A DNA stretch of 64,000 bases, taken from the NCBI GenBank assembly GCA_029721515.1, contig CM056562.1, positions 8,172,767 through 8,236,766 of the forward strand. Direction: 5' to 3'. The notes under the pieces are model-generated. The model was not told the DNA's origin. It did no database searches and saw nothing but the letters and a program-made list of their open reading frames with translations. Below are positions 12,901 through 50,387 of the stretch, in pieces. Origin of the DNA: Synanceia verrucosa (taxonomy: Eukaryota > Chordata > Actinopteri > Perciformes > Synanceiidae). Made by a program: the position numbers and the translations under genes. Position 1 is the first letter of the stretch; every line of letters starts with the position of its first letter.

Positions 12901-14368
12901 TTCAGCTCCTGATACAGATCCAGAGTCAGATTGTCAGTGTCAATTACTTGTCAGCAGCACTGCTCCACTCGGGCTTCAACTGTGAAAAGCACAGTGTGCT
13001 CAATCGATCCTCGCCTCTCTGTGGCACTTCTTCTTCACCAGGATTTGAGTATTGATAAGCCTGGCGTAGTGCTCTCCACTCCCTCCATCCACCCCCCCAT
13101 TTGAAGAGGCAGATCCGCAGGCCTTGAGGGTACCCCGCTCTCCCTCCAAACCCGGGGAACAGTATTGATCCGAATACTCGAGCAGTATTTCTCTGTCTGC
13201 AAGGTTAATCCGAGGCTCGGAAAGTTTTATTGCTGTTGATATGGGAGCGGGTTTAATGATGGATTTGAGCTGAAACACACTGCACGTCCAACTTTTATAT
13301 AAAAGGCTGGAGGTGCAGCCGGCAAGTCAGGATACCTTGTATAAATTGGAGAAATGTAGAATGCAGCAGTTAGTTGGGATGTTTTTCTATTTAGTATAAC
13401 AAGAAGACAATGAGTGCAGCGTGGAGAATATTTTAAAAGGGAATAATTGCTGGGATTCATTCCCAACCATTGCCAGTCTTCTTGTTCTGAATTCACAATG
13501 ATCGAAGTGTTTTAGGCTTGCTTGTTTAATCTTTCTCCAGCCATTTAGTTTACAAAGAACTCGGGACCCCCCTGGCAGTCGTCTGCAACAAGAGTAAACG
13601 CTCCACCGACTTCCTCTTTTTAATGATCACAGGGTTATCAGATCTTAATGTTGACACCCTCTCGATTGAATATTCATCCTGCTGGTGTTTTTGCCCATTA
13701 ATTTTTGATTGCTTCTTTGCTTTACACTATTAAAGAGTAAAAAACATTTACACCCAAAGACTGAGCCATCACCCCGAATGTGGATTTGTGCAGGATCAAA
13801 CCAGACACTTGTGGCGTGACACTTTGTTTTCATGCGGTGCGTGAACATAAAAAGCAAAAAAAAGAAGGAAAAAAGTGCAGATTCATATTTTCTGCACGTC
13901 GGTTGTTTTTAAGTCACACCGTTTATCAGAGATTCTTTCATACATAATACATATCTACTATCAACAGCTCTGACTGTTGTGCTGCTGTGACAATAAATGT
14001 CAGCCTGAGAATAGGAAAACAGTAAAGCTCCAATCTGTTAGGCATGAAATTTATATTTTAAAACGTGTATACTGTAAATATTCTTTTTGTAACCTCCTTT
14101 CTGAATTTATAAATTGAAAAAGTAGAAGCAAACATTTTAGAAGTGTCTTTAAAATGTTCTTGCGTAATATTTGCAGAACTTCCAAAATGTTTATTTCCTC
14201 TGCATTGAATTTTGTGTCTGTCTTTCTCTTCTGTGCCAGGTTCCTCTCCTCATCCCCTGCCACCGAGTCATTTCTAGCAATGGACAGAGTGGGCCGTACA
14301 TGAGCGGCAAGGGCGACCATCTCAAACAATGGCTGCTCACCCATGAGAGGCAGAGAGAGGAAGGCTAA
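6763..14368 (+). CDS. mgmt: mgmt, 3' part: O6-methylguanine-DNA methyltransferase (three exons, join 6763-6923, 11360-11499, 14240-14368)
   Basis: This is a suicide DNA-repair protein that moves the alkyl group from O6-alkylguanine onto its own cysteine in the nucleus. The three exons splice in frame (phases 1, 0) and give 142 residues aligning with human MGMT from about residue 38 onward. Visible family features are the zinc-ligand histidine region FHHP (human H85), the KFGETVSY segment with the Y114 equivalent, the recognition helix ARAVGGAMR with the R128 equivalent, the asparagine hinge KNP (N137), the active-site PCHRV (C145 equivalent, codon 14258-14260) and the late glutamate in THE (E172). 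The protein stops 11 residues after the WLL motif, without the long C-terminal tail of human MGMT. The N-terminal exons, including the start codon, are not in the window. The gene converges on ebf3, as in human. The family identification is firm; gene boundaries upstream are unknown. Confidence 0.95.
8297..8323. repeat. (CTGC)n short tandem repeat
   Basis: Imperfect CTGC units are visible in tandem, with one GTCTGC interruption. Confidence 0.85.
11108..11160 (-). mobile_element. degraded non-LTR retroelement 3' tail
   Basis: Read on the minus strand, the segment goes from CAAGAATTTCC through GGGATTAAAGAAAGTTTT into a (TATCT)n-like tail. I recognise this as the 3' end shared by many teleost LINE/SINE copies (consensus like GGGATTAATAAAGT followed by TATCT repeats). 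Only about 50 bp is preserved and no coding part is present. No family name is assigned. Confidence 0.6.
11360..11499 (+). CDS. mgmt: mgmt coding exon with helix-turn-helix and arginine finger
   Basis: The acceptor is GGTGAAG/AT and the donor CCG/GTGAGT is strong. The exon is 2 nt plus 46 codons. It encodes AFTTRVLQVLLKDVKFGE, then TVSYKRLAEMAGNP, then RAARAVGGAMRKNP. The tyrosine of VSY corresponds to human Y114, which helps nucleotide flipping. The arginine of AARAVGG corresponds to R128, which fills the gap left in the helix. Similarity to human across this exon is very high. Confidence 0.96.
11500..14239 (+). other. mgmt: mgmt intron, non-coding
   Basis: The intron is phase 0 between NP and VP codons. 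It contains an old dispersed repeat (11706-12010) and otherwise unremarkable sequence. No further exon is supported. Confidence 0.85.
11706..12010. mobile_element. old copy of an abundant teleost dispersed repeat (AATCGATTAATCG type)
   Basis: The segment opens with TAGAGCTCCAAC and has degenerate GATTAATTGATT motifs near both ends. Its middle contains AAACAAGACATTTGA and TTTCTGATATTTCATAGA, and it finishes with GAATAATCAGCAGATTAATTG and a terminal GGCTCTAAT. This order matches, from memory, a very common short non-autonomous repeat in percomorph fish genomes. The CpG sites of the usual ATCGATTAATCG motif have decayed to TG/CA, so the copy is old. I cannot name the family or show target-site duplications. 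Confidence 0.65.
14240..14368 (+). CDS. mgmt: mgmt terminal coding exon with active-site cysteine
   Basis: Acceptor TTCTGTGCCAG ends at 14239. The exon has 42 codons followed by TAA at 14366-14368. It begins VPLLIPCHRV, where the cysteine (14258-14260) is the alkyl acceptor. The proline equivalent to human P140 and the glycine equivalent to G156 are retained. Between the conserved Tyr (human Y158) and the WLL motif there are two more residues than in human. The protein ends shortly after WLLTHERQ, about 30 residues shorter than human MGMT. Confidence 0.96.
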   Translation, partial: VPLLIPCHRVISSNGQSGPYMSGKGDHLKQWLLTHERQREEG

Positions 14369-14393
14369 AGCATATCAGAGGCCAACTGTCCTT

Positions 14394-14397
<4 letters not shown>

Positions 14398-14429
<32 letters not shown>
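14398..14429. repeat. (CA)16 microsatellite in mgmt 3' UTR
   Basis: A perfect CA dinucleotide tract starts 30 nt after the stop codon. Confidence 0.95.
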
Positions 14430-14431
<2 letters not shown>

Positions 14432-15018
14432 GAGCAGATTTTTTTTTTATTTTGAAGAACACAAAACAGGGCCATAAAGTTTAGTGTGCTTGGCACACTG
14501 TGGAACAACTGGAGCTGCTTGTAGATATTCAGTTTATTCTCCTTTTTTTAAGAAAAAAAAATCTAAGAATAGAGACGCTGCATAGTTAATGTGATACAGA
14601 GTTGTTGCAGAATTAGAATATACAAAAATAACTTAAACAGAGAACAGTAGGAATTACAAACATATGCTCCCGTGGGTCTCCATTGCATTTGCCAGATAGT
14701 GCTGGAATGGTTTTTCTAAAGAATTATTATTCCCTTAAAAATATGTCTCATGCATTGTTGTTGTTGTTGTTGTTTTTTTCTCCTAAGCAGAATTAGTCTT
14801 TGTACCTCTCGTTGTTTTTTTAATTTCCTGCCAAGTGAATGCTTTGTTCAACATCCAGTGATAAAGGCTCTGAATTTTACTGCTACAAAGCTTTGTAGTG
14901 AAGCATTTGTTTTGTCTTCATTTAGATCTCATTGTTTGCTCTCGCCTTGCAATCCACCTAGAGTGGAGACATCTTATACATTATATACTGTGCTGTTTTG
15001 TTGCTTTAGACATGTTTA

Positions 15019-15024
15019 AATAAA
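15019..15024 (+). terminator. mgmt: mgmt polyadenylation signal AATAAA (candidate)
   Basis: This is a canonical hexamer about 650 nt downstream of the stop codon, followed by T/G-containing sequence (ATATGTC). It is the first convincing AATAAA after the coding region in the sense direction. Confidence 0.55.
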
Positions 15025-17626
15025 TATGTCTAAAAAAATGACAAATCCTGCCTTTTCATCATTTTAATTGTGTTTAATTTAAAAATTGATTCTGTGTAGC
15101 CTTCACTCACTTCAGCTCATAATTAATTATGCTGTATGTCTTTCTGTCCTCGCTGCAGCTCTGGATGTCAGAGCTTTTTTATTTCTGAGGAGTGTTTTCC
15201 ATTAGAGGGCAGTACAGAACGGGAAACAGAAATCAACATTTCAACCTTGGATTCATCCTGCACATTTAATCTGAGACTTAAATGTTTATATGTTATTTTA
15301 TTTTCATCACAACCCAGTTGAATCCCTTTGGGATAAATTATTCTCTCTTAAAAAGACCATATGGAGAGGGCAGCAGCAGCATTAGTGATGGTGGTGGTGT
15401 GTGTGTGTTCAGAAATAGCAGTTGCTTTAATTGAATGTGTCCTGTGCTTTATTTTTTTACATTTCCTCACGATGATGTGTTGTAACATTGACAGTTTAGT
15501 CTTTTTTTCCTGAAGTTCTTGATTCTCCTTACAGTCTAGTGCAGCCCCACAGTGACCCTGACGTGCCCATAGTTATTCCTCTTCGGCCCAGGTAGCCTAA
15601 TAATCCACCCTCCAAAAATAACCTTGGCTCTGACCTTTTACAGGCCCAATTCAAGTGGCTCGTGGTCGCTGAATACATTTGAACTTGGCTGCATTTTTGA
15701 ATTTCTTATCCGTTCCTTATCTGTCTTGCCTCTCTGCTGGACTCACTTTCCTCTGCCGTTGGAGCGCCATCGCAAGCGTAGATGTTGAGGCAGCAGACAG
15801 GCAGATGAAGAATGAGACTCAGTCTGTGGTTTCACAGAGGGCTAATGATGCCTGTGGTGACTACAGGCTACAGTCAGCCCCCTAACGAAGGGAGCTGTGA
15901 CACAGCCACAAGGGGTCCCATTTAAGCCAGGCGCACTCTGAAGTGCACTGTAAGCACCCTCCTTTTTTTCTGTGGCTAAGTAAATTCTATGGAACGCCAC
16001 GAATTTAGCACCCAGAGAAAGTGATGTCTGTGGAGATCTGTGGCTGATGTTAAAAAACAAGTCCAGCTTCAAATACGCTGCCAGTAATTGGCCATGTAAT
16101 TGCTGAGGTATCCAAGCAATCTCTCATAATTCAACCTTTAGTATTCTCTCATTTTTTTTACATTTTCATGTTATTATAGTATTTATTAGCACTGAGACAG
16201 TGTTGTTATTATTATTATCAATAATAATAATATCATGTCTATTATTTTTGCAGTGGTTTGCACAATATCACTTCTGTATGACGCTGGCTCAGAGACAAAA
16301 AAAAAAAAAAGAATTAGATTAAAAAAGGCTGAGATGCTCTCATCACTGTTAATCTCTGTGAAACCTTTAATTTTGGCCTAATATCTGCCTCCATTTCACA
16401 GAGAGAGAGAGACTATACAAAAAGTGCTCACATGCGTGTGCGTGTGTGTGTGTGTTTTTGAGCATGTGGCCAATGCATGTTTTGGTGTGTGCACATGTGT
16501 ATGTCCATATGTGTGTGGGTGAAGTGGATGATATTGAGTCTGACTTCATAAATCACCCAGACACTGATAAACTCCCCATGCACCCACACACCGCTAATGG
16601 GCAACCCTTAAGGAGTGTGAGTGTCTCGTGCGGCGTTTGATTCAACATTTATTAACCCCCTCACACACACACTCCCTCACATACAACACACACTCATTTG
16701 AGCCCCCAGAAAGAGTGGGGATATGGTTGGTGGCATCTGTAACGTTGCAGCACGGGGTTCTGACCCGGCCGGGTCGTATTAATCATGGCCAATAGTAGCA
16801 AGATACATTTCAGTTTATACAGCCACAACAACAACAACCTCTGCATTTCCTAACATTAGTTCCCTTCTCATAACTTACATCCTGTCTCCTAACTCCCCAC
16901 TTCCCATCTCATATCCTGGCACCCCTCCTCATTATAGAGCAATTTTCTGCCCCCACATCAAATACGAACACATTCTGCGCTTCCATCTCTTGCTCTTCAT
17001 ACATGTCGGCTCATAATTCTAGTGTTATCGCAAACCTGAGCCCCTTGGTACGAGTCACAAGCTTAGTAGGGACCCTGCAGAAGAGAGTCCCGCGGCCACA
17101 TCAGTGATTCATAAATAGCTGCTTTTATTCTTCTCCTAAGAAGTTTGTATGCTTAAAAAGAAAAAAATACAGTGAAACTTTTTGGAACATATTAACTCAG
17201 CTGTAAGCCGTGCACTGCTGCTTGGAAGCCGGAGGAGTATCCGGCATGCAGATAAGTGAGTGTCCAACAGTCGGTCAGACAGATAGACGCAGGGATAGAT
17301 AGCTGGATAGACAGACATTAGACTGGGGCTTGGCTGCACTATCAGGTTTCCTCCCCCTCTTGTCTGTCTGCCGGGACAGCCCAGGCCTCGAAGGCCCTGA
17401 CACCGAGGCACCACGCAGCCAGCCACGACAGCTGCCACAGCAGCATCTAATACCAACACACTCCACGCTACGCCACAGCTACAAAGAGAAATATCATTTC
17501 AAACATGGCATACTTTGATGCGCTCATAATGATCTTTGTGTTTTGAGAGAGAAAAGCGGGAGGATGGAGGATTCGCATGGTGCCTTCTTTTGTTTTGTTT
17601 CTTTTAGAACAAAGAGACACCCCGCA

Positions 17627-17654
17627 ACACACACACACACACACACACACACAC
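17627..17654. repeat. (AC)n microsatellite
   Basis: Perfect AC tract of 28 nt. Confidence 0.95.
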
Positions 17655-18239
17655 CGACATAAGAGCAAGTTTAGGACAGTAGTGATGAGACAGAGCAGGA
17701 TTAAATGAGAAAGGAGAAGAAACCCTGAGAGGTATCAGCATGCGAGTGTGTGCGTTCATAGCCTTGTATCAGTGTGTCATCATAACCTCATGACCTCCAG
17801 CGTTGGTCCGGGGGTCCCTAATTAGGAACGGCTGATGAACGACCATGCGTTACGTGAGAGCGGGCACCTGCGAGCGCCGTATCCCTGCGTGTATCAAGCT
17901 GTGACTGTGCAGCGCAGTTGTCAGCATGGCAAGGAGAGTGTCTCAGGCTGGAGAAAGTGCAGGTCTAGCCTTGGTCATGTTGACGGAGAGGCGGCACTTC
18001 AGAGGCTCCAGGACCCCGTGGCACCAGTCTCCCCAGTCCCCCAGACAGACTGGGAGCATCTGGGCTCTGTCAGCGCCTCTGGGCCCCGCAGACTCCGATC
18101 TATATGACGGGGGGGAGTGGATTGGATCAGGGAGAAGGGAAAATATGAGCCAGATTCCTCAGCCTTGTGCAAAATGCATGCTTTGCCATGGTACGCGTGT
18201 GTATGTGTGTGTGGAGGCTGCATTAAGGCTTGATAACAG

Positions 18240-18380
18240 GTCATAGTGATTAATTTTTCACGACGTGAGATAGGGGTTATTGATTAGCGACTCATGATAG
18301 AAAAGTCCTCTCTGTAAATCGTCCAATTAAGCATTAATTAAAAGTATGCGGCTAAAAATATGCAAAGCTCGTTCTGTTCA
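18240..18380. promoter_or_regulatory. candidate conserved non-coding element, intergenic
   Basis: Contains GATTAAT near 18247, TGATTAGCG, CAATTAAGC and ATTAATTAA at about 18333-18341 within roughly 100 bp of non-repetitive DNA. This is a homeodomain-rich composition. No conservation test was possible. Confidence 0.3.
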
Positions 18381-18490
18381 AAAACATCAAGATTAGACTG
18401 ACAGATATCATTCCAGAGTTTCCTTATGAAGGCGAGCAGTGGTTTGATCAAGTGGATATAGCTGCTAAGCTCCGCCACATGGAAAGTGAT

Positions 18491-18518
18491 ACACACACAC
18501 ACACACACACACACACAC
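18491..18518. repeat. (AC)14 microsatellite
   Basis: Perfect AC tract. Confidence 0.95.
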
Positions 18519-19632
18519 GACTAATTAATCCATACACTAAATTAGGAATATAAATTGTGGTCCCAATTTAACAAGGTCAGTTTTAACTTCTCCCTTTACA
18601 CTTTATTTAACTGTGTTGGAGAAGAAGAAGGAAAAAAATAAAAAGGGAGCCCTATCAATGTGCTTCGCTTATTATGATTGACGATTGATGATTAAGTCCT
18701 CCAGCTGACACACACCACCAAAGCCGGTGAGTTGGAATTGGATGTGACACATACACAGTTCTGCGTGTTAGGTAATTCGTTGACGAGGGGCCAAATTCAT
18801 TTATGGAACAGCGGTATTGGCAGGCATGGACACTCTCTGCAAAAACAACGATAATCACAGAGGTTTGGCGCGGCGTGACAAGGACTCTTCAGGGAAAGGC
18901 CCTTACACGCTGCTTTGTTGGCCGTTCCTCCCTAAGATGGAGGGAAACATCCGCCACTGTTCTTAAGATGAGAGTCGCTCCGAGCAGGAGGGGGAGAGCT
19001 TTATGTAAGGTGTTACTGATGTGTAAAGGGCTTCATTAGCACTTGTTTGGCCTGTTTTGATGCAATAGATTGCGATTTGTTACAATAATCTAGAATAGGT
19101 AGATTTTAGCTTTTACTTTTTTAGTGCGATAAATGTATTTTTTTGTTGAATTGATGAAATAAGGGCCCTGATAAATCTTCTGTAATGAAACTTGAGGGGG
19201 GGACCCTGTCTCAAGCCATTTAATCTCTTTTCGCATTCTCCATTTTTTCCTGCTAATGAGCCTTATTGACAATCAAACAGAAGCTGTCATCCCCCAGGAT
19301 GCAACACTCCCAGCCCCTGCGTGTTTGTCATAGTGTCCTGGCAATCAGAGCCGCCTGCAAGACCAGGCTGGCAGTTAGTGGTTCTCACAGCAGCACTGCC
19401 TGAAAATGGCACACTTCCTGTAGAGTTGCAGCTGCCACCTCTGCTACTTCCATTACTTTCTATAGCATGCAGATGTTGTATCAACATTCCCTGCCAAGGG
19501 GACTGCAATAACTGTGAGATTCATGCCATGTTTCAGAGGCACGTCAATTTCTCAAGTGGCACAATTAAAGAGGGAAATACAGTACCAGGTTTTTCACAGG
19601 CGCTGAAATCGGAAAAGGGCTTTTTTCACTTC

Positions 19633-19655
19633 TTTTTTTTTTTTTTTTTTTTTTT
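19633..19655. repeat. poly(T) tract, 23 nt
   Basis: Uninterrupted T run. No retroelement body is recognisable beside it. Confidence 0.9.
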
Positions 19656-21879
19656 CCAAAGGGGGGCTGTTTCATAAGGGTTCAGAAATCCACCCGATTT
19701 TTTACTGCCCTTTTCCTGAGTCGAGCTGCTCTGTGAGCCTTTGTGCGGCAGACCTGTCGTGACCCACAGCGGATATGGAAATGGGGCTAAGGTTTTATGG
19801 GCCAAACGGATTGGACACAGTCAAGCTCAGGGGGCATGAATATTGGATGTTATTTCTGCTCCCTTTTTATGTAATCCATTGCCAATACATTATTAATAGA
19901 TGATATCATATCCAGAACTACTGGACAAAGCACTACAGAGGGGTGCTATGAAAGGAGCTCTATGTGGTGGGAGACTGTGGCAGAAAATACAAGTTCAAGT
20001 GATATTATTTTATCACCGGAGCCTAACACTCCATGACCAGGCGATCTTATACACTGCAATTTTTTAGGACTAAGTAGATGTTCGCAGAGGGAAACTATGG
20101 TGAATACAGTGTTTCTACTGAGGGTAAATCCTGCATGTGTGGGTTTGAAATGCACTGAAACATTGATGACGTATCAAATAACACCCAAATACAAGTTTAA
20201 TGGATTTTGAAGCACCGGGATACTTTGCTCATCCTCCTCGGCTGCAGTGAGTGAAGTGGAAATCTGTGAGGATCTAGAGTTTTCTTTGCAAAGCTGACTC
20301 CCAGTGTACAGTAGCTAGGGGAGCAGTGTCTTATCAGATGTGCCGATTCACAGACAGGAGGCTGCGCTAATGTGGGACTGTTTAAAAGAAAAAAAAAAAA
20401 AAAAGGGTCGGATTCCTTGTTTTGATTCAAATTGTACAAAAAAGGTCACACTTTATTTTGATACGTTTTCATCTCAAAATTATGATCTCTAGTTGTGCAG
20501 TTTTTACAAGTCACGGCAGCAATATCCTACTTCTGTTTAAACTTCATGAGAGTCACAGACGCTTTTTTTTCCCTCCCCCTTGCAAAACGCATCACTCAGC
20601 TGTTACACAAATCCCATCTGTCCGAGAGCAAAGCCTTAAAAAGTCCCTCTCAGCACTGCCCATCGAGCACAGAAGATAAACTCAAATCATTCACCTTTTT
20701 AGTTTTACGGCCTGTCTTGATTCTTGTACACATATTGGCACAAAGGTGTTATCAGCATCCATTAAAAGTGAATGTATAAGCCCCCCCAATGAGAGTTATA
20801 CATAGGGAGTGGATGCGTAAGGTAATATTCTCGTTTTAAGGTCAGTTTGAATTGTTTTTTCTCATGGGAAATGGCTGATTGATAAAGAGCAAACAAAACC
20901 TCTTTTCTGAATGCTTGTCCTCCATGGCCTCAATGAAGGTTTCATTCCTTTATATCATCCAGCCCAATTCCCAGCATGCACGGCCATTGTGGCTCCTTTC
21001 AACTGGAGCTCTCCATTGACTGGCTCATTGTCCGGCCGCTCTTTTGTGTGCGCTATCACCGGAGCACAATCTTTCACCTGAACAGCACAGGAGTGCAGTC
21101 TGGATGTGGTGCACGTGAAAGCTGGATGCCAAGCAGCGACAATTAACCCGCTGCTAATTAAGAAGTCCGTGTATCAACTTTTAAAAATCTTCTGGTGATG
21201 CTTGTTAATAACAGAGGTTATTAGTCACGCTCGGGCAGCCCCTTGCGTCACACAGAGATGTTCAATATTACCGTGCGGGCTTATATTATTGAGAGGAGGT
21301 GTTTTTTAAAATATAACAATGCGCGAGCAGATGTTTGAAGCGTGGCCCTCGGCAACGCGAGGCTAGTTAAGATCGATATTGCTTTCAATATTTCTTTCCT
21401 TTGACAGATAACCAGTACTGGGGAAAGTCTTGATAAGAGTGGCAACATATGGATGTGGCGAGCCTCGCTCCCTTTTGATTGCGCGACCCCTTGACCTTTG
21501 CCTGTGTTTGAGAGGGAGGCAGCCACATGGTACGGTGGGGGTCTGTCAGGCTCTGGTTATGGGGCATTATTGACCCGGGATTTATAAATATTTAATGCAC
21601 ACATTAAGATCATGGTGGAGGGTGGCCATTAGAGTTCTCCAATAAAGAGGCTCTCACAATGATTGAGTGGTGGGGCAGAGCTAGTGGCTGGTCGTTGGGT
21701 ACAGAGAAACCTGCTGAGACAATATACTGTACCTCCAGCCTGCCTGCCGACCAGCCTCTTAAATTTGGCAACGACTGAGCAAACTTGTCGTTTTTTTTTT
21801 TTTTTTTTATTGTGCCATTGCCCTCAGAATTTCTCTTTTGTGTTTTTTTTTTCCTCTGCTGGTTATTGTTTCTGCGATG

Positions 21880-22330
21880 AGAGGCAGTTTCCTTAGTTTA
21901 CAACATTTTGTCATTGAAGAGCAGAGAGCGAGCGAGCCCATAGATCCAAACCTGTATCTGAAACAGTTAATGCAATGTCAGGAAGCAGATGTGTGGCAAT
22001 TGTTATCAGACACATTGGATTATCGAGGGAATGATTTGAGGCGCGAGGCGATCGCAGCTGAAAATTAAATCGCCCTTTTGAGTGCATCTGTCCCCTTTTT
22101 TTTGCGCTATCAGCAGCTCCTGGGCTATCTCCCGACCGTTTGAGATCTGTGCATGCCGGCTGACATAATAAGCTGTGATATGCTGATTGCTGCTCGGGTG
22201 TTGCTGTCGTTTAATTGTGGCTTTCAAGGCAGAGGTGGCCCTCGGACAATGTTGCCTTGATGAGAAATTGACATTTTGTGACCTGCTCAGTGCGACCACT
22301 CAGGATGCCAGATAAGACGCTCAGTTGTTT
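21880..22330. promoter_or_regulatory. candidate conserved non-coding element, intergenic
   Basis: Non-repetitive block with GATTATCGAGG, GAAAATTAAATCGCCC, ATAATAAGCTGTGATATGC and several palindromic cores such as GCGATCGC. It looks like constrained regulatory DNA by eye only. No reading frame of interest is present. Confidence 0.25.
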
Positions 22331-22939
22331 TTAAGGAGAACCGCCATTCTTCCCCTCAAACACTTCTATCGTTCTGTTTGACCCACTTGATGAGTATAGA
22401 TTTCACAGTGGCCCCCACCTTTCAGCGCTCCAGCTATATGAGGTTCAAAACGATACCAGCCCTTATAGACAAAGGATAACCTTGCTCTTTCAATGTATCG
22501 ATTCTTTATTAACTAGGTGGCTTAATGCAATGAAATGAGGGATTTGAATGAGCCCCATTTGGGGTGCTTTGAATAAAACGCTTGCACTGTTTATGAATGA
22601 CTACAATGAACCGTTGAAGCACCACAGATGCAGGATATGCTGATACAAAAGACCAGTTGGAATATGTCACAATGTCAGAATGTTTTGCTGAAAGAATATG
22701 AGTGAAGAGCAGTTTTCATCTTTTATGGATGTTACACTTTTCCACAGGTTTCAAACAGTTATCTCTATGGCAAAGTCTAAACACTACAACTTACAGACGA
22801 ATCACAGGTTTGTCTTCAGAAGTTTCTACTGTCTCTTTTGTCCTCTCTTTGTTCTGATTGTCAGTTTGTCTCTGCCAGCCAAACTGCATTTTAAAACTTA
22901 AGAAGTCCACAGTTGAGGAGCTATTGTGTTTTTACTGAA

Positions 22940-24738
22940 AATTTTAATAAAACATCACTTATTCATTTCTGTTTCCATTCCAAATGTTGACATGTTTAAA
23001 TTTTCTTCCCTGTAAACACATGTAAGCTGTGGCAGAGTCATAAGTGGTGAGTAAAAATGACTTCTATACATTCTACAAAACAGAAAAGAAAAAAAAAAAA
23101 TACAACCACAAATGGAGTGTTTTTTTTATCTCCAAGGTTGTCCCTCATGCACATTAGTCTCTATTGGATCTTAACAACTATCATATGGGTCACAAACAAT
23201 TTATTTGACAATACAACCAACAAAGTTTTCTCCAAAAATGGTCTGTATAGATAATTTAAAATCAATATAAAAATAAACAATGAAGTTTGACTTCCCCTTT
23301 AAAAAAAAACGGACAGAGAGTCTTGACGGAGTAACACAAAGTTTGTAAGGATACACGTGAAATATATGCACATTGCATTTCATCAAATACAAAAAAAAAA
23401 CAAATGAAGGCAACAGTTCTTGGCTGAATTATCTGTGCTGCATCACTATATTAAGGGCATGACGATTAATACATACATAATGAAAAGCAATATACAAAAT
23501 TTCAGAGATAAATACATTATTTATAGTTGATATGTTACAAAATTTCCCTCAGTGAGCGCAAGTGTGTGTTTGAACAGAAATATGACGATGAACTACTAAT
23601 ACTCCTACATTCTCAATGGGATTTTCATTTTGTTTTTTGCTTTTTAAATGTTTTTTTTGTTGATCTAAAAGAACATGAAAAAGACAGATGTATAAATATT
23701 TTAGCACAAGTTTGGCAATATCACAATAGTCTACAATTTTTTAACCACATATAAAACACATAAGGGAGTTGGAGCTAGAAGGGGGAGACTGCTCCTCATC
23801 AACAAGAAACAGACTTCACAGTAGCCTAGGAATGCATTAATATACAGTGCTAGCAAAAAAGTTGAAAAACATGGCAAAACACACTTGCTTAAAAGGAAGC
23901 TCTAGACATGGAAGTACATCATATTCATCAACAGAGCAGTGTTTTGTACACGTCAGTGTGCTTGTTGAATCGAAGAGGATTTTTTTTTTTTTTTTACTTT
24001 TGAAGATGATTTTTCTAGCTACAATAAATTACAAAATTTAAGTTAAAATGCAGGAATGAAACATGATACAACCTTACCCACCCAGCCCCGTCCCCATTTC
24101 ACTCGTATTTGTTTGTACTTTTATGATCAATTTTTCTACATTATATATCTCATATATTTTTCCAGTTGAAATTCAAACTGTCTTGGCCCCTGTGTATTTT
24201 TCTCACACATAAAAATACAAAAAGTCACATTATAAAGACACACAACTGCTGTGGATCTATTAAAAGAGAGTTATAACGAAAAACAAAATTTCTTGAAGTT
24301 CATTGGCAAATGTACTGTACATCAGTGTGTTGTTTTTTTTTTACTTTACAACCAGATGGTGAGTCCACAGAGTCCCTTCCAGTATTGAATGTGTGGTTGA
24401 TTGGACATGTCCAAGGCCGAAAGCACAACCCGACAGGTATACAAAATAAAGACCTTCATCATCCCGTGTCCTCTTCAAGGGTGATCGGTGGGGAATAGAG
24501 GGGGATAAAGAAAAAAAAAATCCCACAGAAAAAAAAAATATTGTTCCTTGTGAAATCCTTTTTTTCTGCAGGATGCAAAAGTCATTTAAAAGAAAAAAAA
24601 TCTTCATTTTTTTTCTTCTTCATCTTTAAAAACAGAACAAGCGGTTGACTATACATTACACCAGCGTTTATTTTTTCCGCCGTGTGCTCCTGTGAAGTGG
24701 TAATGTGTAGACTGGTGCTTGAGATGATGAAAGTGCAT
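22940..24738 (-). other. ebf3: ebf3 3' UTR (approximate)
   Basis: The A/T-rich region downstream of the stop contains many A and T runs and no frames of interest. Minus-strand AATAAA hexamers lie at 24667-24672 (only about 70 nt after the stop) and 23200-23205, and an ATTAAA at 22943-22948. The extent is inferred from composition and these signals; transcript evidence would be needed to fix the end. Confidence 0.45.
23200..23205 (-). terminator. ebf3: ebf3 candidate distal polyadenylation signal
   Basis: AATAAA on the minus strand about 1.5 kb after the stop codon, within A/T-rich DNA typical of a long 3' UTR. ATTAAA at 22943-22948 and AATAAA at 22505-22510 are alternatives. Confidence 0.35.
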
Positions 24739-50290
<25,552 letters not shown>

Positions 50291-50299
50291 TTAATACAC

Positions 50300-50387
50300 A
50301 CATATATATATATATATATATATGTATGTATATACATACATATATATATATGTATGTATATACATACATATATATATATGTATGTAT

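Larger units (their letters stand above)
14369..15045 (+). other. mgmt: mgmt 3' UTR (approximate end)
   Basis: The region runs from the stop codon to about 20 nt beyond the AATAAA at 15019-15024. It includes a (CA)16 microsatellite. The end position is inferred from the poly(A) signal only. Confidence 0.6.
15046..22939. other. intergenic spacer between mgmt and ebf3
   Basis: No coding exon is recognisable in this spacer between the convergent 3' ends. It holds microsatellites at 16435-16455, 17627-17654 and 18491-18518, poly(T) runs at 19633-19655 and 21791-21808, and an ATT/AAT hairpin near 16206-16233. A short segment at 15316-15350 weakly resembles a retroelement tail. AT-rich motif-bearing blocks lie at about 18240-18380, 21120-21300 and 21880-22330. 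An AATAAA on the minus strand at 22505-22510 could be a distal ebf3 poly(A) signal, which would lengthen that 3' UTR. Confidence 0.7.

Noticed and set aside
15316..15350. Possible retroelement tail (CCCTTTGGGATAAAT)
   Set aside because: Only about 15 bp resemble the fish LINE end and no simple-repeat tail follows; too short to call.
24667..24672. Minus-strand AATAAA about 70 nt after the ebf3 stop as the main poly(A) site
   Set aside because: Possible, but EBF genes usually have long 3' UTRs and the A/T-rich region continues for more than 1.5 kb; kept only as an alternative.
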